Assembly: GCA_945862165.1 (NCBI GenBank)
Contig: CAMAXI010000018.1
Location: 1-39,128, forward strand
Reading direction: 5' to 3'
DNA length: 39,128 bases
Origin: Chryseobacterium gleum
Lineage (GTDB): Bacteria > Bacteroidota > Bacteroidia > Flavobacteriales_D > Crocinitomicaceae
Below the pieces are notes generated by a model. That model did not search any database. It saw only the letters and a list, made by a program, of their open reading frames with translations, and was not told the DNA's origin. Within the stretch, counting starts at the first letter, position 1. Each line of letters begins with the position of its first letter. The position numbers were made by a program, and so were the translations under genes. This document shows, piece by piece, positions 8,560-17,390 of this stretch.

Positions 8560-9585
8560 ATGGGATTATTTAGTTTTTTAACACAAGAAATAGCAATCGA
8601 CTTAGGTACAGCTAACACGTTGATTATCATGAATGACAAGGTAGTTGTGGATGAACCATCCATCGTTGCTAAAGACATTCAATCTGGTAATATTGTTGCG
8701 ATCGGAAAGCGTGCACAACAAATGCATGGTAAAACGCACAAATTGATTGAAACGGTTCGTCCATTGAAAGATGGAGTAATTGCAGATTTCCAAAGTGCAG
8801 AGGCAATGATACGTGGCATGATCAAAATGATCAATATAGGTAAAACTTTCTTTACGCCTTCATTACGTATGGTTGTTTGTATTCCTTCAGGTATTACGGA
8901 GGTTGAAAAACGTGCGGTACGTGACTCTTGTGAGCACGCAGGTGCGAAAGAAGTTTACCTAATTCACGAGCCGATGGCTGCTGCGATTGGTATTGGTATC
9001 GATGTCGAAGAACCTATGGGAAATATGATCATCGATATAGGTGGTGGTACTTCTGAAATTGCCGTAATTGCATTGGGAGGTATCGTTTGTGATAAATCCA
9101 TCCGTGTAGCGGGTGATGATTTCACACAAGATATTGAAGAATATATGCGTCGTCAACACAACATCTTAATTGGTGAGCGTACAGCAGAATTATTAAAAAT
9201 TGAAGTGGGTGCAGCAATTCCAGAATTGGAAAATCCACCTGCAGACTTCGCAGTTCGTGGTCGTGACTTAATGACGGGTATTCCAAAAGAAATTATTGTT
9301 TCCTATACAGAAGTTGCGCATGCTTTAGATAAAACAATTTCTAAAATTGAAGAAGCGATTTTAAGTGCATTAGAGATGACTCCACCAGAACTTTCTGCGG
9401 ATATCTACAAAACAGGTATCTATTTAGCAGGTGGTGGATCCATGCTTCGTGGTTTGGATAAACGTATTTCTCAAAAAACAAAACTTCCTGTGCACATTGC
9501 AGAAGATCCATTGAGAGCTGTAGCACGTGGAACAAGTATCGCTTTGAAAAATATTGATCGATTCCAATTCTTAATTAAAGACTAA
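8560..9585 (+). CDS. mreB: Rod shape-determining actin homologue MreB
   Basis: MreB polymerises under the inner membrane and directs side-wall peptidoglycan synthesis. The 341 residues show the actin-fold signatures: phosphate 1 loop IDLGTANTLI (13-22), phosphate 2 loop IDIGGGTSEIAVI (about 159-171) and the adenosine motif YLAGGGSMLRGL (near 288-300). The N-terminal MGLFSFLTQEI is a short amphipathic start typical of MreB. It is first in a five-gene elongasome operon (mreB, mreC, mreD, mrdA, rodA). A stable hairpin directly after the stop probably makes mreB transcripts more abundant than the genes behind it. Confidence 0.97.
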   Translation: MGLFSFLTQEIAIDLGTANTLIIMNDKVVVDEPSIVAKDIQSGNIVAIGKRAQQMHGKTHKLIETVRPLKDGVIADFQSAEAMIRGMIKMINIGKTFFTPSLRMVVCIPSGITEVEKRAVRDSCEHAGAKEVYLIHEPMAAAIGIGIDVEEPMGNMIIDIGGGTSEIAVIALGGIVCDKSIRVAGDDFTQDIEEYMRRQHNILIGERTAELLKIEVGAAIPELENPPADFAVRGRDLMTGIPKEIIVSYTEVAHALDKTISKIEEAILSALEMTPPELSADIYKTGIYLAGGGSMLRGLDKRISQKTKLPVHIAEDPLRAVARGTSIALKNIDRFQFLIKD

Positions 9586-9588
9586 TGA

Positions 9589-9608
9589 AAAGTCCCGCAA
9601 GGGACTTT
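9589..9608 (+). terminator. GCAA-capped hairpin between mreB and mreC (attenuating or stabilising)
   Basis: A perfect 8-bp stem AAAGTCCC/GGGACTTT closes a GCAA (GNRA-type) tetraloop 3 nt after the mreB stop. It is followed by ATGTTTTTG, a weak T-run. As it sits inside the operon, partial termination or protection of the mreB 3' end from exonucleases is more likely than full termination. Confidence 0.6.
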
Positions 9609-9624
9609 ATGTTTTTGCTATACT

Positions 9625-10479
9625 ATGCGTAACCTCATCGCGTTTTTTAGACGTTTTCGTATTTTCCTTTTCTTCGCATTCTTACAAGGGATAGCTTTAA
9701 CTACGTATTTTAATTATTTAGCATATCCACGTTCCCAATACCTTACAACAGCTTCAACCGTATCCGGTAAAATGTTGGAATATCACAATGATATTGTAAA
9801 ACACTTTCAATTAGCATACAACAACCGAAAATTGCAATATGAAAATACATTATTGCGTAAACGATTAGCAAATAGCTTTATTCGTGTTGATCAGCATTCT
9901 GTGCTTATTAATGATACACTTAACGATCAACAATATGAGTATATCCCTGCAGTTGTCGTTAATTCAACAATAAACAAAAGAAACAATTATTTCACCCTAA
10001 ACAGCGGGTGGCGAAAAGGAATCAAACGTGGAATGGGGGTGTTTTCTCCAAATGGAATTGTAGGAATTATACACAATGTTAGTGAACATTATTCCGTTGT
10101 TAAATCTGTTTTAACCGAAAACATCAATATCGATGTCATGGTTGAATCAACAGGTATCCCTGGTTTATTAAAATGGGATGGAATTAACGCTAAAATTGGT
10201 TCTATTGCAAGTATCTCAAATGATTTACCGGTAAAAAAATGGGCGAAAGTAGTTACGCGTGGTGGTTCCGGAATATTTCCAAGAGGTATTAATGTAGGAA
10301 AAATAAAAGATTTTAAAATGGTAGAAGGAAAACCCCTGTGGGACGTATCTATTTATTATTCAGAAGATTATCGCAAAATTCAAAATGTATATGTAGTAAA
10401 AAATCTACTACTCAATGAACAAAATAAAATTGAGAATAGCATTCCTAAAGACATTGAAGAACAAGAAGATAATCAATGA
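9625..10479 (+). CDS. mreC: Rod shape-determining protein MreC
   Basis: MreC is a bitopic inner-membrane protein whose periplasmic part activates PBP2. The 284 residues show a basic N-terminus with one membrane helix (about 13-30), a likely coiled coil (about 60-88), then the beta-rich MreC core with the conserved GWRKGIKRGMGVFSPNGIVGII (127-148) and VVTRGGSGIFPRGINVGKI (209-227). The tail is acidic. Its last four bases overlap mreD (ATGA). The upstream hairpin at 9589-9608 separates it from mreB. Confidence 0.94.
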   Translation: MRNLIAFFRRFRIFLFFAFLQGIALTTYFNYLAYPRSQYLTTASTVSGKMLEYHNDIVKHFQLAYNNRKLQYENTLLRKRLANSFIRVDQHSVLINDTLNDQQYEYIPAVVVNSTINKRNNYFTLNSGWRKGIKRGMGVFSPNGIVGIIHNVSEHYSVVKSVLTENINIDVMVESTGIPGLLKWDGINAKIGSIASISNDLPVKKWAKVVTRGGSGIFPRGINVGKIKDFKMVEGKPLWDVSIYYSEDYRKIQNVYVVKNLLLNEQNKIENSIPKDIEEQEDNQ

Positions 10480-10991
10480 TAGAAATAATAAAACATAGCA
10501 TCCGATTTGTGTTTTTCTTAATCGCACAGGCCTTTATTTTCAATCAATTGGAAATAGGATTAGGAATTCAATTAATGGTGTATCCATTATATATATTCTT
10601 ATTGCCATTAGGAATGAATGTTTTTTTATTGATGTTAATTTCATTTGGACTAGGATTCTGTATCGATTTGTTTTCAAATACGTATGGCCTTCATGCATCA
10701 TCTGCACTCGTTATCGCTTATGGTAGATCTTATCTTTTAAAATTATTTGAACCTAGGGATGGTTTTGATCCAGGTATCGAGCTAACAATATATTCTATGG
10801 GTTATACCTGGTTTGCCTATGTGTTTGGCACTTTTTTACTCGTACATACTATGTGGTTCTTCCTGATTGAACAATTCAAATGGAGTGAATTCTGGTATGT
10901 AGTCCTTAAAACAGTGTTAGGAGTTCCTATGTCGTTAATTATTTGTGTGCTTCTTCAATTTTTATTCTTCAAAAAGCCTGTTAAACGATGA
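10476..10991 (+). CDS. mreD: Rod shape-determining protein MreD
   Basis: The 171-residue hydrophobic protein has five to six membrane helices with the LGLGFCIDLFSNTYGLHASSALVIAY segment typical of MreD (GxxxDxxxxxxxGxxa). MreD bridges MreC and the rest of the elongasome. It overlaps mreC by 4 nt and mrdA by 4 nt, both as ATGA, so the three are translationally coupled. MreD proteins are poorly conserved, and position plus topology carry much of this call. Confidence 0.9.
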   Translation: MIEIIKHSIRFVFFLIAQAFIFNQLEIGLGIQLMVYPLYIFLLPLGMNVFLLMLISFGLGFCIDLFSNTYGLHASSALVIAYGRSYLLKLFEPRDGFDPGIELTIYSMGYTWFAYVFGTFLLVHTMWFFLIEQFKWSEFWYVVLKTVLGVPMSLIICVLLQFLFFKKPVKR

Positions 10992-12841
10992 ATACAGACG
11001 CACGGAGATATGTAATCATTGTATTTTTTCTGTTAGTTGGCTCCATTTATGCGATCCGTTTATTTTACATGCAGGTGATTGATGATAGTTGGACATTAAG
11101 AGCGCAAGAAATAGCAGAAAAAAGGCAACAAATTACACCACCACGCGGTGTTTTTTTTGATCGTCGCGGGAAAAAAATCGTTGCGAATAAAACCTATTTC
11201 AACCTCATGATGCGCGAAGCAGATATGAAGGAAAGATTTGATACAAATGCATTTGCAAAACTCATAGGATGGTCTACAATGAAGGTTAAAAGTCGCTTTT
11301 GGGAAATCAAACTGGGAGAAGGAAAATATAAAAATCCACATACTGGTAAAACAACCTCTAATTACCAAAAGATCCGTTCCTATCCGTTTGTAAAAGAAAT
11401 GTCGATGGAAGAAATGGCAAATATTGCTCCTTACCTTCAAAATTTTCCCGGATTTTACGAAGAAATCACTAGTATGCGAAGTTATCCATATGCAAATGCT
11501 GCAAATATTCTTGGATATTTGTCAGAAGTAAATGGAGAGGAAGTAAAAGAAGATCGTTTTTACCGTGCTGGAGATAATATTGGTCGTGCTGGTCTCGAGC
11601 GCTTTTATGAAAAAGAATTACGAGGTGTAAAAGGGATACACTACATCGTAACATCTGCCTTAAATAACGCCATTGAACCATATGCAAATGGGAAATATGA
11701 TACGATTGCAAAACAAGGACCCGCACTTCATTTAGGGGTAGATATTGTTTTACAAGCATATGGAGAAAAACTGATGAAGAACAAGCGGGGTTGTATTGTT
11801 GCCATCGAACCAAGTACAGGCGAAGTATTAGCTTTAGTGTCTGCTCCAACATTTGACCCAAATTTATTCGTTGGAAAACGAAGTATCTCTAAAAACTATT
11901 CGAAATTAATTACGGATCCTGCAAAACCTTTATATCCTAGACCTCTTTCAGCTGAATATCCACCAGGATCAACTTTTAAATTAATACAAGCATTAACAGC
12001 GTTACAAGAAGGTGTTATCAAACCAAGTACTGGATTTCCATGTACAAAAAGCATGGTTGGATGCCATAACCACCCTCACGCAAGAAACGTTTCAGAAGCG
12101 GTTCAATATTCTTGTAACCCCTATTTTTATTATACCGTTAAAAAAATTATCCAACAAGGTAAGCGGAAAAAAGTCACGCAAGATGCACCTATTGGTTTAG
12201 CAAAATGGACTAAATACATGAAAAGTTTTGGTTTTGGTGTAAAATTAGAAACAGATATTACTGGAATTAGACCAGGATTAATCCCTGATCCAGCCTATTA
12301 CGACAAATGGTATGGACATAACGCATGGGCTTTTAGTACCATACGATCCAACTCCATTGGACAAGGGGAAGTAAAAGCTACCCCGCTACAATTAGCAAAT
12401 TTAGCAACCATTTTAGCAAATAGAGGGTGGTTTATCACACCACATTTTGTGAAATCCATTGGAAGTCAAGGACCATTGCCAATATATCGCAAGAAACATT
12501 ATACCATGATTCATCGAGAACATTTTGATCCGGTAATTGAGGGTATGCGTAAAGTAGTAAACGAAAAAGGTGGAACAGGTTCACAAGCAAGAATCAAAGA
12601 CATCATCGTTTGTGGTAAAACTGGTACAGTTCAAAATCCACAAGGAAAAGACCACTCGGTATTTATTGCATTTGCACCAATGTATCAACCTAAAATAGCA
12701 ATAGCAGTATTCATTGAAAATGCGGGATTTGGAGGGACTTGGGCAGCACCTATCGCCAACTTAATGATGGAAAAATATTTGAAGAAAAAAATTACCGATA
12801 AAGAAAAAGAAAAACATATTTTAGAATCGGATTTAGATTAA
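10988..12841 (+). CDS. mrdA: Penicillin-binding protein 2 (elongasome transpeptidase)
   Basis: The 617-residue class B PBP cross-links side-wall peptidoglycan together with RodA. It has a single N-terminal membrane helix (about 8-30), the PBP dimerisation domain starting with RGVFFDRRGKKI (53-64), and the transpeptidase domain with S328-TFK, S375-C-N and K544-TGT motifs complete and properly spaced. The basic C-terminal tail KYLKKKITDKEKEKH is longer than in many relatives. It overlaps mreD by 4 nt. The stop is followed by a heptad repeat array before rodA. Confidence 0.96.
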   Translation: MNTDARRYVIIVFFLLVGSIYAIRLFYMQVIDDSWTLRAQEIAEKRQQITPPRGVFFDRRGKKIVANKTYFNLMMREADMKERFDTNAFAKLIGWSTMKVKSRFWEIKLGEGKYKNPHTGKTTSNYQKIRSYPFVKEMSMEEMANIAPYLQNFPGFYEEITSMRSYPYANAANILGYLSEVNGEEVKEDRFYRAGDNIGRAGLERFYEKELRGVKGIHYIVTSALNNAIEPYANGKYDTIAKQGPALHLGVDIVLQAYGEKLMKNKRGCIVAIEPSTGEVLALVSAPTFDPNLFVGKRSISKNYSKLITDPAKPLYPRPLSAEYPPGSTFKLIQALTALQEGVIKPSTGFPCTKSMVGCHNHPHARNVSEAVQYSCNPYFYYTVKKIIQQGKRKKVTQDAPIGLAKWTKYMKSFGFGVKLETDITGIRPGLIPDPAYYDKWYGHNAWAFSTIRSNSIGQGEVKATPLQLANLATILANRGWFITPHFVKSIGSQGPLPIYRKKHYTMIHREHFDPVIEGMRKVVNEKGGTGSQARIKDIIVCGKTGTVQNPQGKDHSVFIAFAPMYQPKIAIAVFIENAGFGGTWAAPIANLMMEKYLKKKITDKEKEKHILESDLD

Positions 12842-12846
12842 ATAAT

Positions 12847-12933
12847 AGACTTAAGACCTAAGACTTGAGACCTAAGACAAAATAATATAGAGTCTGACGT
12901 CTGATATCTAATGTCTGATGTCTAATGTCTAGG
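12847..12933. repeat. Inverted 7-bp heptad repeat array between mrdA and rodA
   Basis: Five heptads of the type AGACYTA run from 12847 to 12881, then after a 10-nt AT-rich spacer six heptads of the type GTCTRAT run from 12892 to 12933. The AGAC cores of the first block and the GTCT cores of the second are reverse complements, so the array can fold into a long imperfect hairpin. The second block runs into the first possible rodA start codon. It fills nearly the whole 95-bp gap. Confidence 0.85.
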
Positions 12934-12936
12934 CAT

Positions 12937-14334
12937 ATGAAAAGAGACGAATCACTTTTAGGCAACATTGATTGGGGATTATTTATTGTATTCCTTGTGA
13001 TGGTATTTATGGGTGTAGCGAATGTTTATTCTGCTGCATATAACCCTAAATACCCTGAATTATTTGATTTTTCACAAAAATATGGTAAACAAATTATGTG
13101 GGTGGGAATATCCATGTTTTTAGGTTTACTTGTATTCTTAATTGATGCCAGTATCTATCGAAAATTTGCCATTCCAATCTATCTTTTTTGTCTCATTTTA
13201 TTAGTAATCGTTCTCTTTATGCCTAGTGTAAATGGTGCACACGCATGGCTAGGAATTGGATCTCTTGGTATTCAGCCAGCAGAATTTGCGAAAATAGGAA
13301 CCGCCATAGCGCTAGCAAGTTATGTAAATAGTATCAATGTAAAACAACAGAACGTAAACACGGTTATCATTGCAAACATCATATTATTGTTGCCAATGAG
13401 CTTGATATTATTACAACCAGACGCAGGAACATTCGTCGTATTTACTGGGTTTTTATTTGTAATGTATCGCGAAGGAATTACCTATGATCCAATTGTTCTT
13501 CATTTGGTAAACTTAATACCTGGCGTGCGTTTCAAAAGTACATGGGTAGGGTCTCACTTTATTCCTATCTTTTTCGTAGTAGTATTTTTATCGATCACTA
13601 CCCTATTGATGAGTAATAATACCATCCATTTCTTTTTAATTCCAGGAGTTGATATTCCAGGATTTTTCGGGGTAATTGGTGCTTTATTCTTTATGGGGTT
13701 AGCAACGTATGTAATTCTCCGATTCTTTGCATCTAAACGCGAGCGCAATCGAATTACCATGATTGTAATTATTGGATTCTTTCTTTGTTCATTAATTTCC
13801 TCCATTGTGAATTTTGGTTTCCAAGGTTTGAAAAAACACCAAAAAGACCGTATTGAACTATTTTTGGGTTTACGTGAAGATCCGGATGGGGAAGATTATA
13901 ACCGAAACCGTGCAATGGCTGCGGTTGGTTCAGGAGGATTTTTTGGAAAAGGCTATGGAAATGCGAGCGTAGCTAGTGTGGAATCAAATCACGTTCCAGA
14001 ATCCGAAACAGATTTTATCTTTTGTCCTTTAGCAGAAGAATGGGGGTTTTTTGGAAGTTTTACGTTGATTTGTCTTTTTATGTTTATGCTTTTTCGCATC
14101 GTACAAATTGCAGAACGACAAAAATCGCGTTTTAATCGCGTATATGCCTATTGTGTTGCTATGATATTGTTCTATCACTTCGCGGTAAACATAGGAATGG
14201 ATATCGGTTTTGCACCTGTAATTGGTATTCCTTTACCTTTCTTTAGTTATGGAGGTTCTTCGATGATGTCCTTTAGCGTGATGATGTTTGTCTTGCTGAA
14301 ACTCGACAGTCAACGCGGGGATGTGTTAGGATGA
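12937..14334 (+). CDS. rodA: Peptidoglycan glycosyltransferase RodA (SEDS family)
   Basis: RodA polymerises glycan strands with PBP2. The protein has about ten membrane helices and the SEDS signatures: NVYSAAYNP near the N terminus, GAHAWLGIGSLGIQPAEFAKIG, LLQPDAGTF, and PLPFFSYGGSSMM near the C terminus. About 70 extra residues in the middle (helical segments around 225-290) make it longer than enteric RodA (about 370), as is usual in Bacteroidota. I chose the ATG at 12937 (465 residues, MKRDESLLGNIDW) over the ATG at 12925, because 12925 lies inside the heptad repeat and would add only MSRH; an AGG just ahead of 12937 is a weak ribosome site. Last gene of the elongasome operon. Confidence 0.95.
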   Translation: MKRDESLLGNIDWGLFIVFLVMVFMGVANVYSAAYNPKYPELFDFSQKYGKQIMWVGISMFLGLLVFLIDASIYRKFAIPIYLFCLILLVIVLFMPSVNGAHAWLGIGSLGIQPAEFAKIGTAIALASYVNSINVKQQNVNTVIIANIILLLPMSLILLQPDAGTFVVFTGFLFVMYREGITYDPIVLHLVNLIPGVRFKSTWVGSHFIPIFFVVVFLSITTLLMSNNTIHFFLIPGVDIPGFFGVIGALFFMGLATYVILRFFASKRERNRITMIVIIGFFLCSLISSIVNFGFQGLKKHQKDRIELFLGLREDPDGEDYNRNRAMAAVGSGGFFGKGYGNASVASVESNHVPESETDFIFCPLAEEWGFFGSFTLICLFMFMLFRIVQIAERQKSRFNRVYAYCVAMILFYHFAVNIGMDIGFAPVIGIPLPFFSYGGSSMMSFSVMMFVLLKLDSQRGDVLG

Positions 14335-14340
14335 TTTTAA

Positions 14341-14394
14341 TTTTTTCTATTTTGTAGGGCTGTAGCATGCTACAGCCCTACAAAATAGAAAAAA
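14341..14394. terminator. 54-bp perfect palindrome, bidirectional terminator, REP-like family copy A
   Basis: Arms 14341-14367 and 14368-14394 are exact reverse complements (27 bp each) with no spacer and centre GCATGC. The core is GTAGGGCTGTAGC and the outer ends are T-rich/A-rich, so each direction ends in a T-run after the stem. It lies between convergent rodA and the SDR gene. It shares its design with the elements at 18980-19027 and 31581-31640. Confidence 0.9.
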
Positions 14395-14410
14395 ACACAA
14401 AATTCAATTA

Positions 14411-15199
14411 TTACAACGATTTCGTTCTACCGCCATCTACAGGAACATTAATTCCATTAATATAACTTGCTGCTGGAGATGCTAAAAATGCTATGGCATT
14501 TGCAACTTCTTCAGGTTCTGCGATTCTACCCATTGGAGATTCAGCTGCCATATCTGCAAAAATATCCTCTATTGTTTCATTTGTTTTAGCAGATTTAGCT
14601 TCTGCAATACCTTGTAAACGAATCGTGTTTGTTGCACCAGGTAGTACGTTATTCACTGTAATATTAAACGGAGCTAATTCTGTTGCCAATGTCTTACTCC
14701 AACTTGCTACTGCTCCACGAATTGTGTTAGAAACACCTAAATTTGGTAATGGTTGTTTAACGCTTGTTGAAATAATGTTAATTATACGACCATATCCATT
14801 ATCTTTCATGATAGGATATAATGCCTGAACCAAGATATGATTACAAATTAAATGTTGTGTAAACGTATCATAAAACTCATCGATTCCTGCTTCACGAATT
14901 GGTCCGCCTTTTGGTCCACCTGTATTATTCACTAAAATATGGCAACTAACTCCGGATGCAATGTGTTTTTCAACAGCAGCTTTCAATTCAGTAGGTTTAG
15001 TAAAATCAGCAGCAATATAACTGTGTTTTTGTCCTACAGGAGAAGGCAATTCTGCTAATGTTGCTTTTAATTTATCTTCGTTACGTGCTATTAATACAAT
15101 AGTTGCTCCCAAAGAAGCCATTTCTAATGCACTAGCTTTTCCTATTCCTTGTGTACTTCCGCACACAAATGCAGTTTTATTTTCTAAATTTAAATTCAT
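14411..15199 (-). CDS. SDR family oxidoreductase with a divergent active site
   Basis: The 262 residues form a Rossmann-fold SDR: cofactor loop GSTQGIGKA (14-22), NNTGG (91-95) in place of NNAG, and a PGATNTIR segment after strand six. The catalytic site is unusual. Ser144 and Ser146 are available for the SDR serine, but where the family has YxxxK there is S157-N-T-I-R161. A known SDR subgroup has such LSNxxR sequences, so this is not damage, but classical ketoreductase chemistry is doubtful. It is 63 bp after nadD on the same strand and has its own promoter element. The substrate is unknown. Confidence 0.85.
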   Translation of the reverse strand: MNLNLENKTAFVCGSTQGIGKASALEMASLGATIVLIARNEDKLKATLAELPSPVGQKHSYIAADFTKPTELKAAVEKHIASGVSCHILVNNTGGPKGGPIREAGIDEFYDTFTQHLICNHILVQALYPIMKDNGYGRIINIISTSVKQPLPNLGVSNTIRGAVASWSKTLATELAPFNITVNNVLPGATNTIRLQGIAEAKSAKTNETIEDIFADMAAESPMGRIAEPEEVANAIAFLASPAASYINGINVPVDGGRTKSL

Positions 15200-15219
15200 T
15201 TGTTTTGATTTTGATGAAA

Positions 15220-15227
15220 CAAAGATA
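15220..15227 (-). promoter_or_regulatory. SDR gene promoter -7 element
   Basis: On the minus strand TATCTTTG matches TAnnTTTG and would give a leader of about 14 nt before the SDR ATG at 15199. No clear -33 box is present. It suggests the SDR can be expressed apart from yicC-gmk-nadD. Confidence 0.45.
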
Positions 15228-15262
15228 CCAAATGAATACGGGAAAAGGGAAATCTAGGTTTG

Positions 15263-15874
15263 CTATCTATAAAAATTCATTTCATCCACATATTTTCGGA
15301 CATCCTCTGTCAATAAATAGTGAACTTCTTGCTTATTTTTAATTGCGTGACGAATATACGTAGAAGAAATTTTCAGCATTGGCGCTTCGTAGCAAAAATG
15401 GGCATTCGGGAAATCCTTTAATAAAGTAGAATGGTCATTTTGGAAATCATTTTGTTCCATTTCCTGAGCAGTAAGTACCCGTGGATATATAAACATCGGA
15501 TAATTGCTACGGATTAGGTCATAATTTTTCCACTTTGTAAATCCGCGTAAATTATCTTCTCCTAGTATTAATGCAAAAGAGTGTTTGGGGTATTTTTCTT
15601 TTAGAAAAGCTAGGGTATCTATGGTATAATTAGGTTTTGGCATTTTAAATTCGATGTCACAAGCTTTGAGTTTATCGTTGGTTTCAATCGCAAGTTCTAC
15701 CAAGGCCAAACGGTGGTGATCTGCAAGTAGGGTTGCTTTTTGTTTTAAGGGATTTTGCGGCGTAACAACCAACCAAACCTGATCTAGTTCTGGTAGATTG
15801 GCAAAATAATTAGCAATTACTAAATGACCTACATGAATCGGATTAAACGTACCAAAAAATAATCCTACGCGCAT
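15263..15874 (-). CDS. nadD: Nicotinate-nucleotide adenylyltransferase
   Basis: NadD makes nicotinate adenine dinucleotide from NaMN and ATP in NAD synthesis. The 203 residues open with GLFFGTFNPIHVGHL, the nucleotidyltransferase HxGH site (HVGH), continue with VVTPQNPLK near 36-44, and end with the ISSTYIRHAIK motif that contacts ATP phosphates. Length is normal. It starts one base after the gmk stop, so it is coupled to gmk; yicC-gmk-nadD is a common order in Bacteroidota. Confidence 0.95.
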   Translation of the reverse strand: MRVGLFFGTFNPIHVGHLVIANYFANLPELDQVWLVVTPQNPLKQKATLLADHHRLALVELAIETNDKLKACDIEFKMPKPNYTIDTLAFLKEKYPKHSFALILGEDNLRGFTKWKNYDLIRSNYPMFIYPRVLTAQEMEQNDFQNDHSTLLKDFPNAHFCYEAPMLKISSTYIRHAIKNKQEVHYLLTEDVRKYVDEMNFYR

Positions 15875-15875
15875 T

Positions 15876-16457
15876 TTATCGGTTTAAAAAATTAGTTACA
15901 ATCGTTTCTGCTTTCGTGCATGCATTTTCTAAATTATCGTTTTCTAAAATCACATCAAATTTATATGCTAACGCTAATTCTTCTTCTGCCCTTGCCATAC
16001 GCATTTGTATTTTTTCCTCTGTCTCTGTGCTTCGTGCACGTAAACGTCGCTCTAACTCTTCGATAGAAGGTGCCTGCACAAAAACGGAAAGTGCTTGATC
16101 CCCCAACTTACTTTTTATATTTATTCCTCCCAACACATCTACATCAAAAACAACCACTTTTCCCTCACTCCATAATTTTTCAACTACTTCGTGTAACGTT
16201 CCGTAATAATTATTGGCATATACTTCTTCCCATTCCAAAAATGCATCTTCTTCGATTTTTTGCTTAAAGCCTTCCAGACCTAAAAAATGGTAATCTTTTC
16301 CATCCATTTCTCCTGGTCTTGGATCTCTACTACATGCAGAAATGGAAAAAACTAAATTTGGAAAACGTTCCAATAAATAACGAACAATCGTAGTCTTCCC
16401 TGCGCCTGATGGAGCAGAAAACAAGATACTTTTACCAGTAATTTTTGGTGTACTCAT
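15876..16457 (-). CDS. gmk: Guanylate kinase
   Basis: Gmk phosphorylates GMP to GDP. The 193 residues contain the P-loop SAPSGAGKTT (14-23), the GMP-binding SISACSRDPRPGE (38-50) with the following DYHFL, and the lid region with RLRARSTETEE. Length is standard. It is between yicC (3-nt gap) and nadD (1-nt gap). Confidence 0.96.
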   Translation of the reverse strand: MSTPKITGKSILFSAPSGAGKTTIVRYLLERFPNLVFSISACSRDPRPGEMDGKDYHFLGLEGFKQKIEEDAFLEWEEVYANNYYGTLHEVVEKLWSEGKVVVFDVDVLGGINIKSKLGDQALSVFVQAPSIEELERRLRARSTETEEKIQMRMARAEEELALAYKFDVILENDNLENACTKAETIVTNFLNR

Positions 16458-16460
16458 AGT

Positions 16461-17333
16461 TTATAATGTGTTCAATACTTGTTCTTTAATCTTTTCTAGC
16501 GCGTCTTTCATATCCACCACGATTTTTTGTAATTCCACATGGTAACTTTTACTGCCTAAGGTATTTATCTCACGTCCTAACTCTTGGGTGATAAATCCTA
16601 ATTTTTTTCCTGCTGCAGGTAGTACCATTGTTTCTAAAAAATAATCCAAATGATTCGCTAAACGCATTTTTTCTTCGGAAACATCTAATTTTTCAATGTA
16701 AAAAATCAATTCCTGCTGAAAACGATTTTCATCAAAACCAACGACAGAACCAGCTTCTTCCAAGCCTTTTCGCATACGTTCTTTAATGATATCTATGCGC
16801 ACAGATTCGTAGGAATCTACTTGCTTCAATAGGCTTCTAATTTCTTCAATTCGTTCTGTAAATTCGTTCTCCAAAGCTTGTCCTTCTTGACGACGAAACG
16901 TATTCAGATTCATACAAGCATCTGCCACAATGGTATGCACGAAAGTAAATTCCTCTTCACTAACAGTAGTGTCTTTCGTTTGAGTATAAATTTCAGGCAT
17001 GCGTAAAACCATGGATAAATAATCCGAACTAGACTCGCCAATTAATGCATTCGTTTCTTTTAAATCTTTGTAATATTCCTGTGCGAGCACTTTATTGATT
17101 TCCACCGTTTTTGAAACACCAATACTTTCGATTTGAATGTTTAGTTCTACTTTTCCTCTATCCAAGGCATTGGTAACATATTGACGGATTTCTAATTCTT
17201 TTTCACGGTAAGGACTTGCAATACGCGTATATAAGTCCATACTTTTACTATTCAACGATCTGATCTCTACGCTGATTTTTTTATCTTCAAAGGAAGCGGA
17301 AGCTTTTCCGTATCCTGTCATTGAATGTAACAT
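16461..17333 (-). CDS. YicC family endoribonuclease
   Basis: The 290 residues begin MLHSMTGYGKAS, the hallmark of YicC proteins, followed by EIRSLNSKSMDLYTRI (the family's RSLN..(F/Y)LD..R region), and end in the conserved DUF1732 domain with KLGFITQELGREINTLGSKS. YicC of E. coli has been described as an endoribonuclease affecting small RNA stability; I carry over only the family assignment. It is the first gene of the yicC-gmk-nadD operon and is divergent from metF. Confidence 0.92.
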   Translation of the reverse strand: MLHSMTGYGKASASFEDKKISVEIRSLNSKSMDLYTRIASPYREKELEIRQYVTNALDRGKVELNIQIESIGVSKTVEINKVLAQEYYKDLKETNALIGESSSDYLSMVLRMPEIYTQTKDTTVSEEEFTFVHTIVADACMNLNTFRRQEGQALENEFTERIEEIRSLLKQVDSYESVRIDIIKERMRKGLEEAGSVVGFDENRFQQELIFYIEKLDVSEEKMRLANHLDYFLETMVLPAAGKKLGFITQELGREINTLGSKSYHVELQKIVVDMKDALEKIKEQVLNTL

Positions 17334-17390
17334 ATTGCCTATAATTTGAGAGTAAAATTACCACAAAGAATAACTTTTTGAACGCATCGA

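Noticed and set aside
12847-12933. CRISPR-like array
   Set aside because: Units are 7 bp, contiguous and without spacers, and the orientation inverts midway.
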